DNA of 64,000 nt from Knufia peltigerae (GCA_030247855.1 JAPDRN010000046.1:169787-233786), one strand, 5' to 3'; counted from the first letter of the stretch, positions 1-10,229 are shown. Program-made: numbers and translations. Notes: a model not told the origin generated them from the sequence alone.

Positions 1-599
1 TTTCAAACGCTAAATTCTCTTGTCAAACGGCTATCCTACTCTTTCTTTATCATCTCTGACTCACTGTAGACATCGGTTCGAGGTGCGAACCCATGGTTGC
101 GGGACAGCACATAGGCGAGGTCGGAGTAGGTTCGATTTGGGTCTCGGTATTCCTGGCGCGAACTTAAGTACATACACAATACACACACAGAGACAATCTC
201 AGGGGGAGGTTTCTTACACGTTTCAAGACATCATAGAGCCAGCTCAGAGTCTTTTGCGGCACACCGGCCATTTGTCATAGTCTGGATTGATATGATCGCT
301 GTTCTTCAGGCGCAGCCAATACTCGTTATGTTCATGGACGTCTCTAATTGGCCAAGACGAGAGAAGGCCTGTTGCAGCAAATATATCGCGCTGCTTTACG
401 GAGTACGGAGCCCAGATGAACAGTTCAGACAACTTGGGACTTTTGTCTTTCGATCATTGCTATGAAGATATTGCATCGCTATGTACAGAGTATCATCCCA
501 TAGCAGAAACTGCCGATGTTATGTGCATATCATAGTTTCGTCTGGTTTTCACCGCACGTCGGTCCGCCCATCTACTACTGCCAAACAGGCTCAATCTCA
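1..599. other. Intergenic, no supported gene
   Basis: No ATG-initiated reading frame here looks coding. The minus-strand frame at 244-432 opens with TTG and spans a TACGGAGTA word. The stretch lies beyond the 3' end of the minus-strand permease gene. Confidence 0.5.
397..410. repeat. TACGGAGTA word, extended by a second partial copy
   Basis: The sequence TACGGAGTACGGAG lies in non-coding DNA. It is one of seven exact TACGGAGTA (or reverse complement) copies in this window. Confidence 0.6.
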
Positions 600-2288
600 T
601 CACACTTGAGAATTCAATACAAATCCCTTGTCCTTCTCACTCTCACTGCCATTCTGTTTCTCACTTCCATAATTGTGTCCAGGCTGCTCGTGTCTTCCTT
701 CTTCCCCAGGTACCCTTTCCCCACGGAGCCCATCAACAAGATACAATTTTCCCAGATCCTCATCCTCCGTCCTCACAGGTACCGGCGACACGGTTGTCAA
801 AACAAGGTAAATCAAGCCCGAGAAGACCACGACGAGAACGTAATTCCACGAATACAAGTTCAAAATCCCCTTGTTCGTGACCCTCACACCCATGGCCTGA
901 AGCATACCAGGAAACAAGGGCGCCAATGCCACAAACCAAGCGACAAACGCACGCCAGTTGAATCCGTAATCGTACCAGTATATCCCAACGCGTGGCTTGA
1001 ACAGATGCGAGATGTTGATCCCATACCCGCGCCTCACCCAGAAGTAATCGGTCATGATGACTCCCGTGGTCGCGCCGAGGAACAGGGTGTACGCTCCCAA
1101 GAAGGCCAGGAACGTGGTTGCTTTGGCCTCGATCTCCCACGGACAGATGGCGAAGCCGATGACGGCGCACACAAACTGGCCTCGGCGGATGTTGATGTAC
1201 CTTGGAAAGAGTCCCGTCAGATCATTCGCAAACGGGATCGAGTTACCGGTGACGTTGGTCATGATGTTGAAGAAGACAAACATCAGGCCGGCGAAGAACT
1301 TGGCGCCGCGCGCATCGAAATTGTTGATCGTCACCAAAGGGTTCCATTGGATTTCACCGTAGAGAACCGAACTGGCGACCGCCATGGTACACCCCAAAAG
1401 TTCCGTGAGGGTGACAAAGACAGGTAAGGCGACGAGCTGGGTCACCCACGCGGCCCGGTCGTTCTTGGAGTGGCGTGAGATATCCATGATGTTGACCGCG
1501 AAGGTGGCGTTGCCGGAGATGGCAGCGTTGACGCAGATTCCGAACAGATAGCCCACGGACATGCCGTCCGTCGGGACACTGGGTTTCTTCCAGATGCGCG
1601 CGGGCCACCCTCCTGCCGCCGTGATGGACCACGTGAACAAGGCCGTCCAGTACAACGGAACCATGATGCTCTTGGCGACGAACAGGAACCGCAGCGTCTT
1701 GATCGGGAGGTAGAGAAACGGCAGGGACAAGAGCCAGAAGATGACGAAGCAGAGGAGTTGCTGGGCCGTGATGTTGGCAGAGGCCGGGAACGCGCCGACC
1801 TGCCAGTGTCGAAACGATGGCCATATCGCGGTCACGCACGCCTGGACCGCCTGGCCCGCCAGGCTCGTCTGGATGCCGTAGTAGATGAGGCACGGGACGG
1901 CGCGGACCACCATGGCCCATTTCGAACCCCAGAGGCCAAATGAGGCGCGCACCGTCCCCGGGAAGTTCGTGCCCAGTTTGCTCCCCAGGTAGCCCGAAGC
2001 GGCGCAGGGGACGGCCACGATCATGTTGCCGATCAAGCACGCTACGACACACAGGCCCGGGTTGAGGCCGAGGGAGAAGGCGGAGCTGGAGACTTGCAGT
2101 TGAGCGGCGTTGAACCCTTCGGCTATCCAGAACAGTCCCATCTGGTACCACTCGTAGGTCCGGTCTTTGCGTCTGATGGGGTCCATGTCTTGATTCGTGT
2201 ACGCGGCGGCATCTGGATCTTCAACGGCAAAAGACCCAGGTCGAGGCTTGAGCACGACATGCTCTTGCCAGAAGTGTTTGAAGTTCAT
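600..2288 (-). CDS. NCS1-family nucleobase/allantoin-type permease
   Basis: An uninterrupted 562-residue frame starts at an ATG (2286-2288). The product has about twelve hydrophobic segments between residues ~65 and ~505, charged cytosolic ends, and an N-terminal block typical of fungal uracil/allantoin/uridine permeases (residues ~40-70, with the motif MGLFWIAEGFNAAQLQ). Length and topology match the NCS1 (Fur/Dal4/Fui1) family of plasma-membrane proton symporters for purines, pyrimidines and hydantoins. The hydrophilic C-terminal tail (after ~residue 510) is rich in Glu, Lys and Gly. The substrate cannot be read from the sequence: uracil, allantoin, uridine or thiamine would all fit. No neighbour in the window is an obvious purine-catabolic enzyme, though a cytosine deaminase lies 17 kb away. 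Confidence 0.9.
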   Translation of the reverse strand: MNFKHFWQEHVVLKPRPGSFAVEDPDAAAYTNQDMDPIRRKDRTYEWYQMGLFWIAEGFNAAQLQVSSSAFSLGLNPGLCVVACLIGNMIVAVPCAASGYLGSKLGTNFPGTVRASFGLWGSKWAMVVRAVPCLIYYGIQTSLAGQAVQACVTAIWPSFRHWQVGAFPASANITAQQLLCFVIFWLLSLPFLYLPIKTLRFLFVAKSIMVPLYWTALFTWSITAAGGWPARIWKKPSVPTDGMSVGYLFGICVNAAISGNATFAVNIMDISRHSKNDRAAWVTQLVALPVFVTLTELLGCTMAVASSVLYGEIQWNPLVTINNFDARGAKFFAGLMFVFFNIMTNVTGNSIPFANDLTGLFPRYINIRRGQFVCAVIGFAICPWEIEAKATTFLAFLGAYTLFLGATTGVIMTDYFWVRRGYGINISHLFKPRVGIYWYDYGFNWRAFVAWFVALAPLFPGMLQAMGVRVTNKGILNLYSWNYVLVVVFSGLIYLVLTTVSPVPVRTEDEDLGKLYLVDGLRGERVPGEEGRHEQPGHNYGSEKQNGSESEKDKGFVLNSQV

Positions 2289-3049
2289 ACTGGCAGCTTG
2301 CCCTCCAACTGCCCCTACACGTGCAGTCTATTTAGGTCGGTCAAATGGCCTCAATCGAGTCAAGTGGTGAGTGACCTTTGGGAGCGCGAGGAGAAGAGAG
2401 ATAGAACGTGTTCTCGGTACCCGATGGTAGTCTCCTTTATACGAGTGACTCCAAACAACTGGCCATGGTGAACCATTAGACCATGACTACGAGTACTCGT
2501 ATGGATACACTCGGGACTATAAGGTATGCACCCCCTATGTCGGAAGTCCCTCCGACCAAGACTGGGATTGAATACATGGAGTTCAACGTCCACATGGACA
2601 TGCTAGATAGGGCCATTGGACGTATCCTGTTGGTCAAGATAAGAGATGGGGTCTCAACTGATTCTACTCATACAAGGTAGGCAATGGAGATAAGGAGAAT
2701 ACGGAGAACAAGCGGTGGTCGATGATGGGTAAGTCCTCGTAGATGTGTTTCTCTTGCCTGGAGAGCGCACTTCTCCTTTGACGATCGCTTCCCAAAGCAA
2801 GCACAAAAGACGATTGAGGGCGCGCCGATAAGAGTATGAGATAGACTGGTGGGATCACGATACAAACACAGGCGAGAACACTGTTGTTGTTGTTTCTTAA
2901 AAATTCGCAAAGAGTTTGGAGTGCTGCTTGTAAGTTAGATGGGCCACATGAAGACTCTATTTGCTTGGGTCTAATCAGTCCAAAATGTTGTGAGCGTTCC
3001 ACGTCGGATGGACGTCGATCAAATATTCTACACTTGTCTTGACTGGGAC
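2289..3049. other. Intergenic (permease promoter, acyltransferase 3' side)
   Basis: This contains the upstream region of the permease and the 3' flank of the acyltransferase, both on the minus strand. Frames of about 80-110 codons at 2664-3002 show no protein-like composition. I see no structured element. Confidence 0.5.
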
Positions 3050-4528
3050 TCAGCCAATATACTCCGCAAACTTGAGGAATTCCTCGTCATCCCTGAGCGC
3101 CATGAGATCATCCTCCCTCAAACACATCGCGACAACCATGTTCCCTTCCTTGTCTCTTGGCATGAGATAAAGGAGACTGGGAGCAGCGCCCATCCTCGGT
3201 CTTCTGGCTGCCTCGGGCGTCCCAAGCACCGGACCGAACGACTTTTGGCAACACGCGACGTTGGCGTGGCTCGAGAAAATGACGTCTCGATCGAGGTCCA
3301 AGTTCGCGCCATTGACCAACTGACTCTTGTCGTCCAGACGATCGAGCATCGTCGCGAACGCACGTACATGGTGCTTGATCTTGTCGTCGCGCTGAAGCAG
3401 CATGCGCAGGCGCGCCGCCACGTCTCCCAGGGGTTGCTCGTACACGTCGACGCTGCCGGACTCGTATGCGACGTCGACCATGTGGCCCAAGTACAGGTAC
3501 GAAAGGCCAAGGTATTTTCTCGCGCTGAGCGGTCGGGCAAAGGTCGTCGTCGTCGTCGTCGTTTTCGACGACGACGACTTGGCGTTTTGTGTGTTTCCGG
3601 GTCGTCGGTTGGAGCCACCACGAACTCGTGAGATTGCCCGCCAACACAGAGCGCCCACCGCGTCGTCCGTGGTGATGTACGGCACGAGAGTCTGACGGCT
3701 TGCGGCGACCTTGAGGAGCGACAGATTCGACGAGGTGAGATTGAAATATGCCCATGATGCCGCCGCTTCCGGGTGGACAGGTGTGGGTGGCATCGTCGTG
3801 ACCGTCACGGTCTGTGAACAGGGCACCGGATTGTTCTTCCCCTCCATCCTCCACGGTTTGACCATGACGTCCTCGAGGTCGTTGCCGGGCTCATACTCGT
3901 CCCCAAGCAAAGGCACAACGTTCCCTCGTGGTTGATTGCCCTGCTCGATTTCCTCCTCGGTGAAGCGCTCCAGACGACACGCTTTGGCAAACAGAGAGAT
4001 GATGGTGCCCAGTCCCGTCATGTCCGCGGTCATGTGGTTGCAGGAGAAGGTAAGTAGGAGCCCACCACGGACAAAATTCGCCTGTAATATGAGAACCGGT
4101 GCTATTTGGCTGAAATCGCCTGGATCTTCGGCCCACGAGGAAGCTATCGGGGGCAGGATGATGGCTGGGTCGAGGAACCTGAATGGATATCTGGCGGCAC
4201 TCATCTCTGATAAGGTGGGGAATGATAGGTTGCCGCTCTGTCTCAAGTCGTTGATGTGAAGGAGTATTCTTTCTTCGAGTGGTACGATCTTTGGTCTGCC
4301 GCTACAGCCATGACGCCGGCCTTGCATAACCACTTGCCCGGCGAGGAAGGGAAATGCTTCCGCCAGTCGCTCCAGGCCGTCCCTCAATGCGCCTTCGATT
4401 TCGTTCGTGGCATACTCATCCGAAAGATGAAAGCATAGACACAACACAATGTACCTTTTCAGCATGGGCAAGCTACCCATGACATCTCGAAGATGCGTGA
4501 AGTCACGAGGTGTTCCGTTTGGAGCCAT
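3050..4528 (-). CDS. BAHD-type (transferase family) acyltransferase
   Basis: A 492-residue frame starts from the ATG at 4528; a longer frame reaches 4555 but opens with GTG. The catalytic HxxxD motif is present as HMTAD in a SCNHMTADMTGLG context near residue 170, and the N-terminal block before PFLAGQV is that of fungal trichothecene-3-O-acetyltransferase-like and hydroxycinnamoyl-transferase-like enzymes. The usual C-terminal DFGWG structural motif is replaced by a weaker SFGPVLG near residue 430. Such enzymes move an acyl group from acyl-CoA to an alcohol or amine, usually in secondary metabolism or detoxification. An odd low-complexity insert (SSSSKTTTTTTT, around residue 325) is encoded by a GTC triplet run at about 3541-3575. 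It has no introns. The substrate is unknown. Confidence 0.85.
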   Translation of the reverse strand: MAPNGTPRDFTHLRDVMGSLPMLKRYIVLCLCFHLSDEYATNEIEGALRDGLERLAEAFPFLAGQVVMQGRRHGCSGRPKIVPLEERILLHINDLRQSGNLSFPTLSEMSAARYPFRFLDPAIILPPIASSWAEDPGDFSQIAPVLILQANFVRGGLLLTFSCNHMTADMTGLGTIISLFAKACRLERFTEEEIEQGNQPRGNVVPLLGDEYEPGNDLEDVMVKPWRMEGKNNPVPCSQTVTVTTMPPTPVHPEAAASWAYFNLTSSNLSLLKVAASRQTLVPYITTDDAVGALCWRAISRVRGGSNRRPGNTQNAKSSSSKTTTTTTTFARPLSARKYLGLSYLYLGHMVDVAYESGSVDVYEQPLGDVAARLRMLLQRDDKIKHHVRAFATMLDRLDDKSQLVNGANLDLDRDVIFSSHANVACCQKSFGPVLGTPEAARRPRMGAAPSLLYLMPRDKEGNMVVAMCLREDDLMALRDDEEFLKFAEYIG

Positions 4529-5213
4529 GACGGATTGCACTCTGCGAGGTGTCACGAACAGGGGTCTGTTGCCAATGATGAAAGACTAGAAGCAAATTCA
4601 CAGTGACACGTAAAAAATCGCACTTCCATCATGGCGATGCTGTGTGGCAAGAAACAAATCCTCAGATGAGTACCTGTACACTCCCGTATCATCGTCCAGG
4701 TGCAACTTCACTATCCCCAGGAAAGCCAAGACCGCCTTGTTCCAGTTTCCTGATCGGGATTGAGGCAATGTTGTCATTTATGAGTGGTATCAAGCACGCT
4801 AAGTTCTCATTACAGGGAGAACCTCCACCTTGTCCTCCAATGTTACCTCTAAGCCTAATCAGGTTGGCTATCATTTCATCATAAAACAACAGGCAGCCTC
4901 GTGAAATGGGAAATTTTGTCCGTGCAAGGCTCTTGATCGCTCCGAGGGCTTGTATTTGTGAGGGCAAAGGATTTTGATATTCCTTCAGTCTTGTAGATGT
5001 CACAACGACGCCGAGCCTTAGTGCGATATCCGCATATGTGAAAATCTCGCCTGATGAACACGGTTGTATTCCTTGCATTTTCGGTTCACGGAAGGTTAAC
5101 CCAAAGCATCCAAGAAAAGCTCTTTAAATCAAATACACTTTATTCCGTGGGTATCATAATGCTAATCATAAAACACTGCTGATGACTTTATCCTGTATGC
5201 AGAATATCCCAAA
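4529..5213. other. Intergenic with an unassigned 129-codon frame
   Basis: Upstream of the acyltransferase. A minus-strand ATG frame at 4689-5078 encodes 129 residues with no family I recognise. It could be a small gene, a relic or chance. Nothing else is visible. Confidence 0.35.
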
Positions 5214-5753
5214 CTACTTCTGAGCGGCAGCTTGCTTGTCGAGATCAAGCTCAACGCCACGTTGGCGAGTCTTTCCTTCGTCGTGCATATCGGCGTATTT
5301 CTCCTGTTGAACACGATCGCCTGTCAAGGCAGCAGCAGCCCCGCCAACTGCACCTTGAACACGATCGCTAACGCCCTTTCCAAGGTCATTCAGCTGACCC
5401 TTGGCTTCCTGGCCCTGGCCTTGGAGGTTCTGCTCGCGGCCTTGCTGTTTGAGGTTTTCGTTGCCGAGGAGGTTACCAACGGTCTCTTTGGCGCTACCGA
5501 TCGTCTGGTCCCATTGGCCTTGGGTGCGGTCACTGTTGTCCTTGGCTGGAGCGCCGGTTGAGCTGATGGTGAATGGACCAGCTTTGGCCGCAGCGTGAGA
5601 AAGGTCTGACTCGGCCTCGCCCTTGGCTTTGTAGTGATCTGCGTTGGCTTGATCACCAGCACTGCCAGTGACGGCGGCAATGCCAGAGTTGATGTAACCA
5701 GTTGCGGTGTCCATGACGGACTTGAGGGTAGAGGTGTTATCTTCGGAAGACAT
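5214..5753 (-). CDS. CsbD-like stress protein (cruciform-DNA-recognition type)
   Basis: A 179-residue intronless frame begins at the ATG at 5751-5753. The protein is hydrophilic, lacks membrane segments and is built of Gln/Lys/Gly/Ala-rich amphipathic stretches. Two CsbD-like blocks are visible: one around residues 75-100 (GQWDQTIGSAKETVGNLLG) and one around 105-135 (GQEAKGQLNDLGKGVSDRVQG). Fungal relatives are often labelled mismatched-base-pair and cruciform DNA recognition protein (Hmp1) and behave as abundant stress proteins; the DNA-binding role is inherited from annotation rather than shown here. The upstream region contains CCCCT-type stress elements and CRE-like sites, in keeping with stress induction. 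Confidence 0.85.
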   Translation of the reverse strand: MSSEDNTSTLKSVMDTATGYINSGIAAVTGSAGDQANADHYKAKGEAESDLSHAAAKAGPFTISSTGAPAKDNSDRTQGQWDQTIGSAKETVGNLLGNENLKQQGREQNLQGQGQEAKGQLNDLGKGVSDRVQGAVGGAAAALTGDRVQQEKYADMHDEGKTRQRGVELDLDKQAAAQK

Positions 5754-6425
5754 GTTGATTGAGTGGTTGATATGTGATTCGATGTAGTAATAGCTTAGAG
5801 AAGTGATCGAGTTGTTATTTCGTTTGGTAGACTGGCTGAAGGAAGATTTGGTCTCCGTGAGAGGATCAAGCCTTATTTATAGACGTCGACCTAAGATCTT
5901 GTGATGCCAATTGCTTGTTGAGAATCCTGGTCAAACGCAGGGTCAGGGAAGGGGGAGAGAACAGGAGGGGCCAGTGACGCTGTGATGTCATAGCAGCCAC
6001 AGCTTGGCGCTAGATCCCGTGAGGCTGAGTTGATTGAGTGGCTAGAATGCAGCTTGAGGCGTCTTTAGTCTGAGCGCTAGTCCCGATGGGGTGTACGCGC
6101 CATCAAGATCTGTGGCCGAGGACCTCAAGCATCAACCACTCGACGTCATCTGCGCCCACACAAATGAAGCCTAGAGAAAGAGGTTGGTGGCGCCTTGATG
6201 ATACGAAGTACCAATCATAGCCATGATCAGATGCAACGCAATGCTTTCATGTGAAAGTCTTTGTCGTCCGCCAATCCAACATTCACGAATCTTCTCGTGG
6301 CAATAGTTGGAGTGGTGACTGGCATGATCATCATCGTGCTCGACGTTTTGTATCCCATTCAACGATTTCCATGGGACTTCCTCTACCAAGGATCTTGAAT
6401 CAGGAACACGATCAGGAGTCAAACC
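5754..6425. promoter_or_regulatory. Promoter region of the CsbD-like gene with STRE and CRE-like sites
   Basis: Between the start of the CsbD-like gene and the stop of the Use1 gene. Two AGGGG words (STRE on the opposite strand) lie at 5950-5954 and 5966-5970. A TGATGTCA (one base from the CRE palindrome) lies at 5983-5990, and an ACGTCA half site at 6143-6148. All are 197-395 bp upstream of the CsbD-like ATG. The motifs are short, so the assignment is by position and the stress-type downstream gene. Confidence 0.35.
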
Positions 6426-7481
6426 TCACAATCTGATCTTCGGTCCAACAAAGACCAACAAGAATGCGACGATCCACATTCCAAATATCATGGCATACAG
6501 TTTCATTCTTCCCAACCAGCCCTCCTCCTCACTCATTCGTCTCAGGAATGCAAGATTCTTGCTGGCGGCTTCCATCGAGCTGACACTGACATCCAGCCCT
6601 TCCATGGCATGGCCGAGGATGCTCTTGTCCTGTTGTAGAGAGAATTGCATTGCTTGTGCCTGCTGTTTCAATTGGACAGCCATACTGACCATCGATGCCG
6701 AAATGTTTTCTTGTACCCGAGATGAGTTTAGCAATGATCTCTCAATAGCTGATGCATTCGAAAAGCCTGTCGCCTGGGTCGCCGAGGTCCTCGCCGTCTC
6801 CGTTGGATCTTTGCCCCTCCGCCGTAGAGTGGATGAGGAAAACAACTGGTCTGTTCCATCTTTATCTCCTTCGTCGCCATCCTCTTCCACTTGCGCGATG
6901 GGCTTGCTCTCCCGAAGCGTGTCGTCCTGTGCAGTCTGAGATTCTCGTTGCCCATGGGGTTGACTCTGCTGTTGGAGTACGTCGTAAAGTGTATCGCCGG
7001 CTTCGTTGTCCGTGACAGGCACCTTCCAAGCCTCTTTGCCCATCATCTCGACTTCACGTCCAATCTCTTCAATCCGGCTTCTCAACTTTTTGATGATGGC
7101 TCTCTTATCCGCTAGGTCCTTGATAGCTTCGTATTTGGTCCGTTGTACTCTGATCGTCTGTGCCTTTCGCTCTAAGTGTAGCAGCAGAGTCCGCGCCCCT
7201 TCGACATTGCGCAGCCATTTCGTGCGGTGATATGGCAAAGGAGACCATAACTCTGCTTGTACTTGTCTTTGTAGGGTTGTCAGTTCCGTCAATTCCTGAG
7301 AGGTTGGCGAAGGCGCCAGAAGAACAAGGTGTTGGAAGCGTATGAGGGTTCTATGCAGATTGAGGTAGTCAATCTCATGTCGGAACGGTCGCGTGTGCTC
7401 GACTTCGGCCGTCGCATCCTCTCGTCTGGATCCTGCGCCGAATGTGAGGGCCACAGGCCTGAGGGCAGAAGTAAGGGACAT
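6426..7481 (-). CDS. Use1-like SNARE of the ER
   Basis: The chosen start is the ATG at 7481 (MSLTSALRP), giving 351 residues; the open frame extends to 7631 (401 residues), but the extra N-terminus is Arg-rich and looks like 5' leader. The protein has an N-terminal helical region, a charged acidic linker (EEDGDEGDKDG), a C-terminal SNARE-like heptad region (about the last 100 residues, from ARTSATQATGF on) and a single C-terminal membrane anchor of about 20 hydrophobic residues followed by GPKIRL. This order matches Use1, the Qc-type SNARE that works with Ufe1, Sec20 and Sec22 and the Dsl1 tether in Golgi-to-ER fusion. No introns are needed. Confidence 0.8.
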   Translation of the reverse strand: MSLTSALRPVALTFGAGSRREDATAEVEHTRPFRHEIDYLNLHRTLIRFQHLVLLAPSPTSQELTELTTLQRQVQAELWSPLPYHRTKWLRNVEGARTLLLHLERKAQTIRVQRTKYEAIKDLADKRAIIKKLRSRIEEIGREVEMMGKEAWKVPVTDNEAGDTLYDVLQQQSQPHGQRESQTAQDDTLRESKPIAQVEEDGDEGDKDGTDQLFSSSTLRRRGKDPTETARTSATQATGFSNASAIERSLLNSSRVQENISASMVSMAVQLKQQAQAMQFSLQQDKSILGHAMEGLDVSVSSMEAASKNLAFLRRMSEEEGWLGRMKLYAMIFGMWIVAFLLVFVGPKIRL

Positions 7482-8234
7482 CTTGTAGAGATCTGTTCGG
7501 AGGAATTTTCTGTTATAACATAGTGGTCGACGTGGAATTCTATAGCACCGTAGCCGGGACAAGTGCCTGATTTCATGGCGGACGGTCGACGGAGAACCGA
7601 GTACAAGTGTTCGAAATAAAGACGTCATCACGTGATCATCTCACTTTCCTAGACGGCTTACCTAAGCAGAAATTGCCTCTTCTTCTTCCCTCCTTATTTC
7701 TTCCCTTCTTACATTACTTCATATCATGTACTTGAGATTTTGTATTTCGAGATTCTGTACACTTCCATATTACCACCACACATCGCACCTCACATGCCAC
7801 TCCACATTCAAAGAATCCATTAGAAGCCCAAACTGCCAATGATGATTCAACAACGAGGACAAAGACTTCATGAAGATAGCATCCTATGTCTTTCAATGCG
7901 ATGATCTTTCTTTCTTTCAACATGATGGTCTTTCTTGGTGTAGCTCGGATGCACTCTTTGTCCGCAGCCTCTTCATACAGGTGCACTAGACAAAGGACTC
8001 CTCTAGAGTGCGACGCAGTCGTAGTTTGATATGGATATGTTAGCAAAGTTAAAAGCTATACCTTGTCTTTTGGATATATTTATTTCATGTCTACTTCCTA
8101 CCTTCGTTCTCAATTTCCGTACAAATACTTACTTGGTCATCTGGTTCGAGTGAAGCCTCGCTAGCTCGTCCAGAACACCACCTCTAACCACGAAACTCGA
8201 CGCACCTTTCTGGTCACCTCGACCCTACAACATC
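7482..8234. other. Divergent promoter between Use1 and RING genes
   Basis: A 753-bp gap between two genes transcribed away from each other. Pyrimidine-rich tracts lie at about 7675-7720. The minus frame at 7714-8046 does not look coding. No specific sites were recognised. Confidence 0.45.
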
Positions 8235-9311
8235 ATGTCTCAAATCATTGCACCATATTCCAAGGGTGATGCAGATATTCTTATCAAGGTCATGGATGGC
8301 GACAACGAGTATACCATACTCATGAGGGGTCGAGACAAGATGAGAGACTTGATGAAAAGATTCTGGAAAGGATCGGCCAAGAAGCCACACCCTGCTCTCT
8401 TCACGTTCAAAGGTAAGAAACTCCGAGCTCGCTCCACTGTAACTTCACTCAAACTGGTCTGCGGTGACATTATCCAGTATTCAGCTACTGGCAAAAATCC
8501 CAAGGAAATCTACTTCGAAGACATCTACACACTCGCAGTAAGCTGCAAGCAGTTCAGCGACAACCTCAGAAAAATCTTCCCCTACATTCCTTGGTTCCAG
8601 TCACCCAGTGGAATCACGTCAGAGCAGAAGTTCGCAGTCAATGTGGGCAACATCGAGGGTACATTGTGGAATCTTGCACGTCTTCACCATGCGCCTTATA
8701 ATCGGGAATCTTTGATGGCTTTGGCGTCCGCGGAATGCTTCCTCGCCACCTTCGTCATGGAGATGTTCAACGACGATGACGTTCTATGTGATACAGCATT
8801 CTTCAACTACGACATGTATCAGGAGAGAGCAGTGTTTGCTAAGTTGTGCTTGCATTCCGCCTTGAATAGGGAAAGCTTGTTCAAGACCACGACAAGTCTT
8901 TCGACGATTCCTCTGTGGCCAGTTGAGGTTCTCGGACTAGCAAACGAAGACACAATTATGGATCATATGCCGGATGCAACCGACGACGCCGAGGTATGTC
9001 TTGTCTGCCATGACTGTGTCGAGACCCCAACTGCTAGTGACATACAGGCGAGTCCAGACTTGGTTGCCACTCCATGCTGCCACAAATTTGCACACGCTCG
9101 GTGTCTTGCCGAATGGTTTGTCCATGGCGTTCACGGTGATGAGTTCTACAAAACAGGGACTTGTCCAAACTGTAGAGCAATCTACCCTACCGACGATGCT
9201 TATGTTATCTACCGCAAGGCCCTGTCTCTTATAGCGTCTCGAGGGAAATACACAAACGAGACAGGCCTTTGGGCAAGCAAGTGGTGTGAAAACGAGAATC
9301 GGCCGACTTAA
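8235..9311 (+). CDS. RING-H2 finger protein with ubiquitin-like N-terminus
   Basis: An intronless 358-residue frame starts at the ATG at 8235. Residues ~10-90 resemble a ubiquitin/SUMO-like (Rad60-SLD type) fold: an ILIKVMDGDNEY strand, then a helix, then FTFKGKKLRARSTVTSL and GDIIQY. Residues ~255-320 hold a RING-H2 finger: CLVC, then PCCHKFAHARC, then CPNC, with the C3-H-H-C spacing intact. The middle region (~95-250) is helical and unassigned. By family, this suggests an E3 ubiquitin or SUMO ligase; the architecture is unusual enough that I cannot name a counterpart. It diverges from the Use1 gene. Confidence 0.75.
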   Translation: MSQIIAPYSKGDADILIKVMDGDNEYTILMRGRDKMRDLMKRFWKGSAKKPHPALFTFKGKKLRARSTVTSLKLVCGDIIQYSATGKNPKEIYFEDIYTLAVSCKQFSDNLRKIFPYIPWFQSPSGITSEQKFAVNVGNIEGTLWNLARLHHAPYNRESLMALASAECFLATFVMEMFNDDDVLCDTAFFNYDMYQERAVFAKLCLHSALNRESLFKTTTSLSTIPLWPVEVLGLANEDTIMDHMPDATDDAEVCLVCHDCVETPTASDIQASPDLVATPCCHKFAHARCLAEWFVHGVHGDEFYKTGTCPNCRAIYPTDDAYVIYRKALSLIASRGKYTNETGLWASKWCENENRPT

Positions 9312-10229
9312 GGCTTGGATTGCTCGATGAAACGGTACGAGTTCCCAGGCGGTCAGGCACTGCATCTGATTCTGTTTTCCCGTTCTCAGGTTGGACGCTT
9401 ACGGGGAGTCAAATTGTCTATCGTCAAGTTGCTTCCTAAAACGTAATGTGGAAAGAGACTTACTGAAGAGTACAAGTACGGATAAGGCCGTTTGAAGAAG
9501 CGAGAAGTCTCGAGAATTATGGTCAGTCGGATCATGACAGTAAGTAATTTCAAAGGTAGGAATTCTGTTCAAGAATGCATACAGTGAGTAAGTCGTCATT
9601 TCTATCTTTCTATCGTTCCTTCCTAGCGAAAACCTCCGTACGTGCTTGGGATACCTTGTGTACATGGTGGCTGTGTTTTTCCTTTTTTTCCTAAGTATCT
9701 TCATAGTCTCAGCAACGGTATGTTCTTGCTTCCCACTGTTCGTATTTCCTGATACATATCCGTTAATGTTCAATAGTCGTAACTTCATACTCGTATACAT
9801 TGAGTAATGTGTGTAGAGCTTTGTGGCTGGCTCCTCTTGGAAGATATCCAAGATAGGAGCACAGCTTGGTTGACAGACGGTGACTTCGGCCCCCGGTGCG
9901 GTTCGGCGTGGGGATCGGGTCCAGCGACACAATGGTTTTGTCTTGTTCGCTTTGCGCCCGCATTGCGTTTTGTTTTCTTTTGTTTCTCTTGTTTTTTTAG
10001 GGGCTGTTCTCGACAGATTTGAATTGAAGGAGTGTGTTTGGGTCTCGTACCCTGAGATGTGGATGCGAAAAGCGAGGCGTAAGTGAGCGACGCCATCAGC
10101 TTGGCCTTTTTTGGTGTACATGTAATGAATGAGGCGAATAAAAAAAGGGGGGGTGGAAGGAGACGAAGAGGGAGCTCGGCTTGTGCGGACGGTAGGGGGC
10201 GTGTTGGAGTCGGACATTTTGCTATCGTA
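9312..10229. other. Convergent intergenic region (RING and ZIP 3' ends)
   Basis: Both flanking genes end here. The 272-codon minus frame at 9399-10217 lies downstream of the ZIP stop, is Ser/Thr/Pro/Lys-rich without domains, and is taken as 3' untranslated sequence. T-rich runs near 9983-10000 and A-rich runs near 10139-10147 fit polyadenylation regions. Confidence 0.45.

Noticed and set aside
60..150. Possible tRNA B-box (GGTTCGA) sequences near the left edge
   Set aside because: The flanking bases do not fit the B-box consensus and no cloverleaf stems could be drawn; no tRNA was found anywhere in the window.
244..432. A 62-codon minus frame near the left edge
   Set aside because: It opens with TTG, overlaps a TACGGAGTA word and shows no homology I can name.
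516..1427. A 303-codon plus-strand frame opposite the permease
   Set aside because: It is antisense to the strongly supported NCS1 permease, Arg/His/Asp-rich and without domains.
4603..4884. A 93-codon plus frame upstream of the first acyltransferase
   Set aside because: It overlaps the minus frame at 4689-5078; neither has a recognised family and the plus one does not look protein-like.
7482..7631. N-terminal 50-codon extension of the Use1 frame
   Set aside because: It is Arg-rich and unlike Use1 N-termini; the ATG at 7481 gives a normal protein. A mitochondrial-type leader would conflict with the ER role.
9399..10217. A 272-codon minus-strand frame after the ZIP gene
   Set aside because: It lies beyond the ZIP stop codon, has low-complexity composition and no recognised domain; more likely 3' untranslated sequence.
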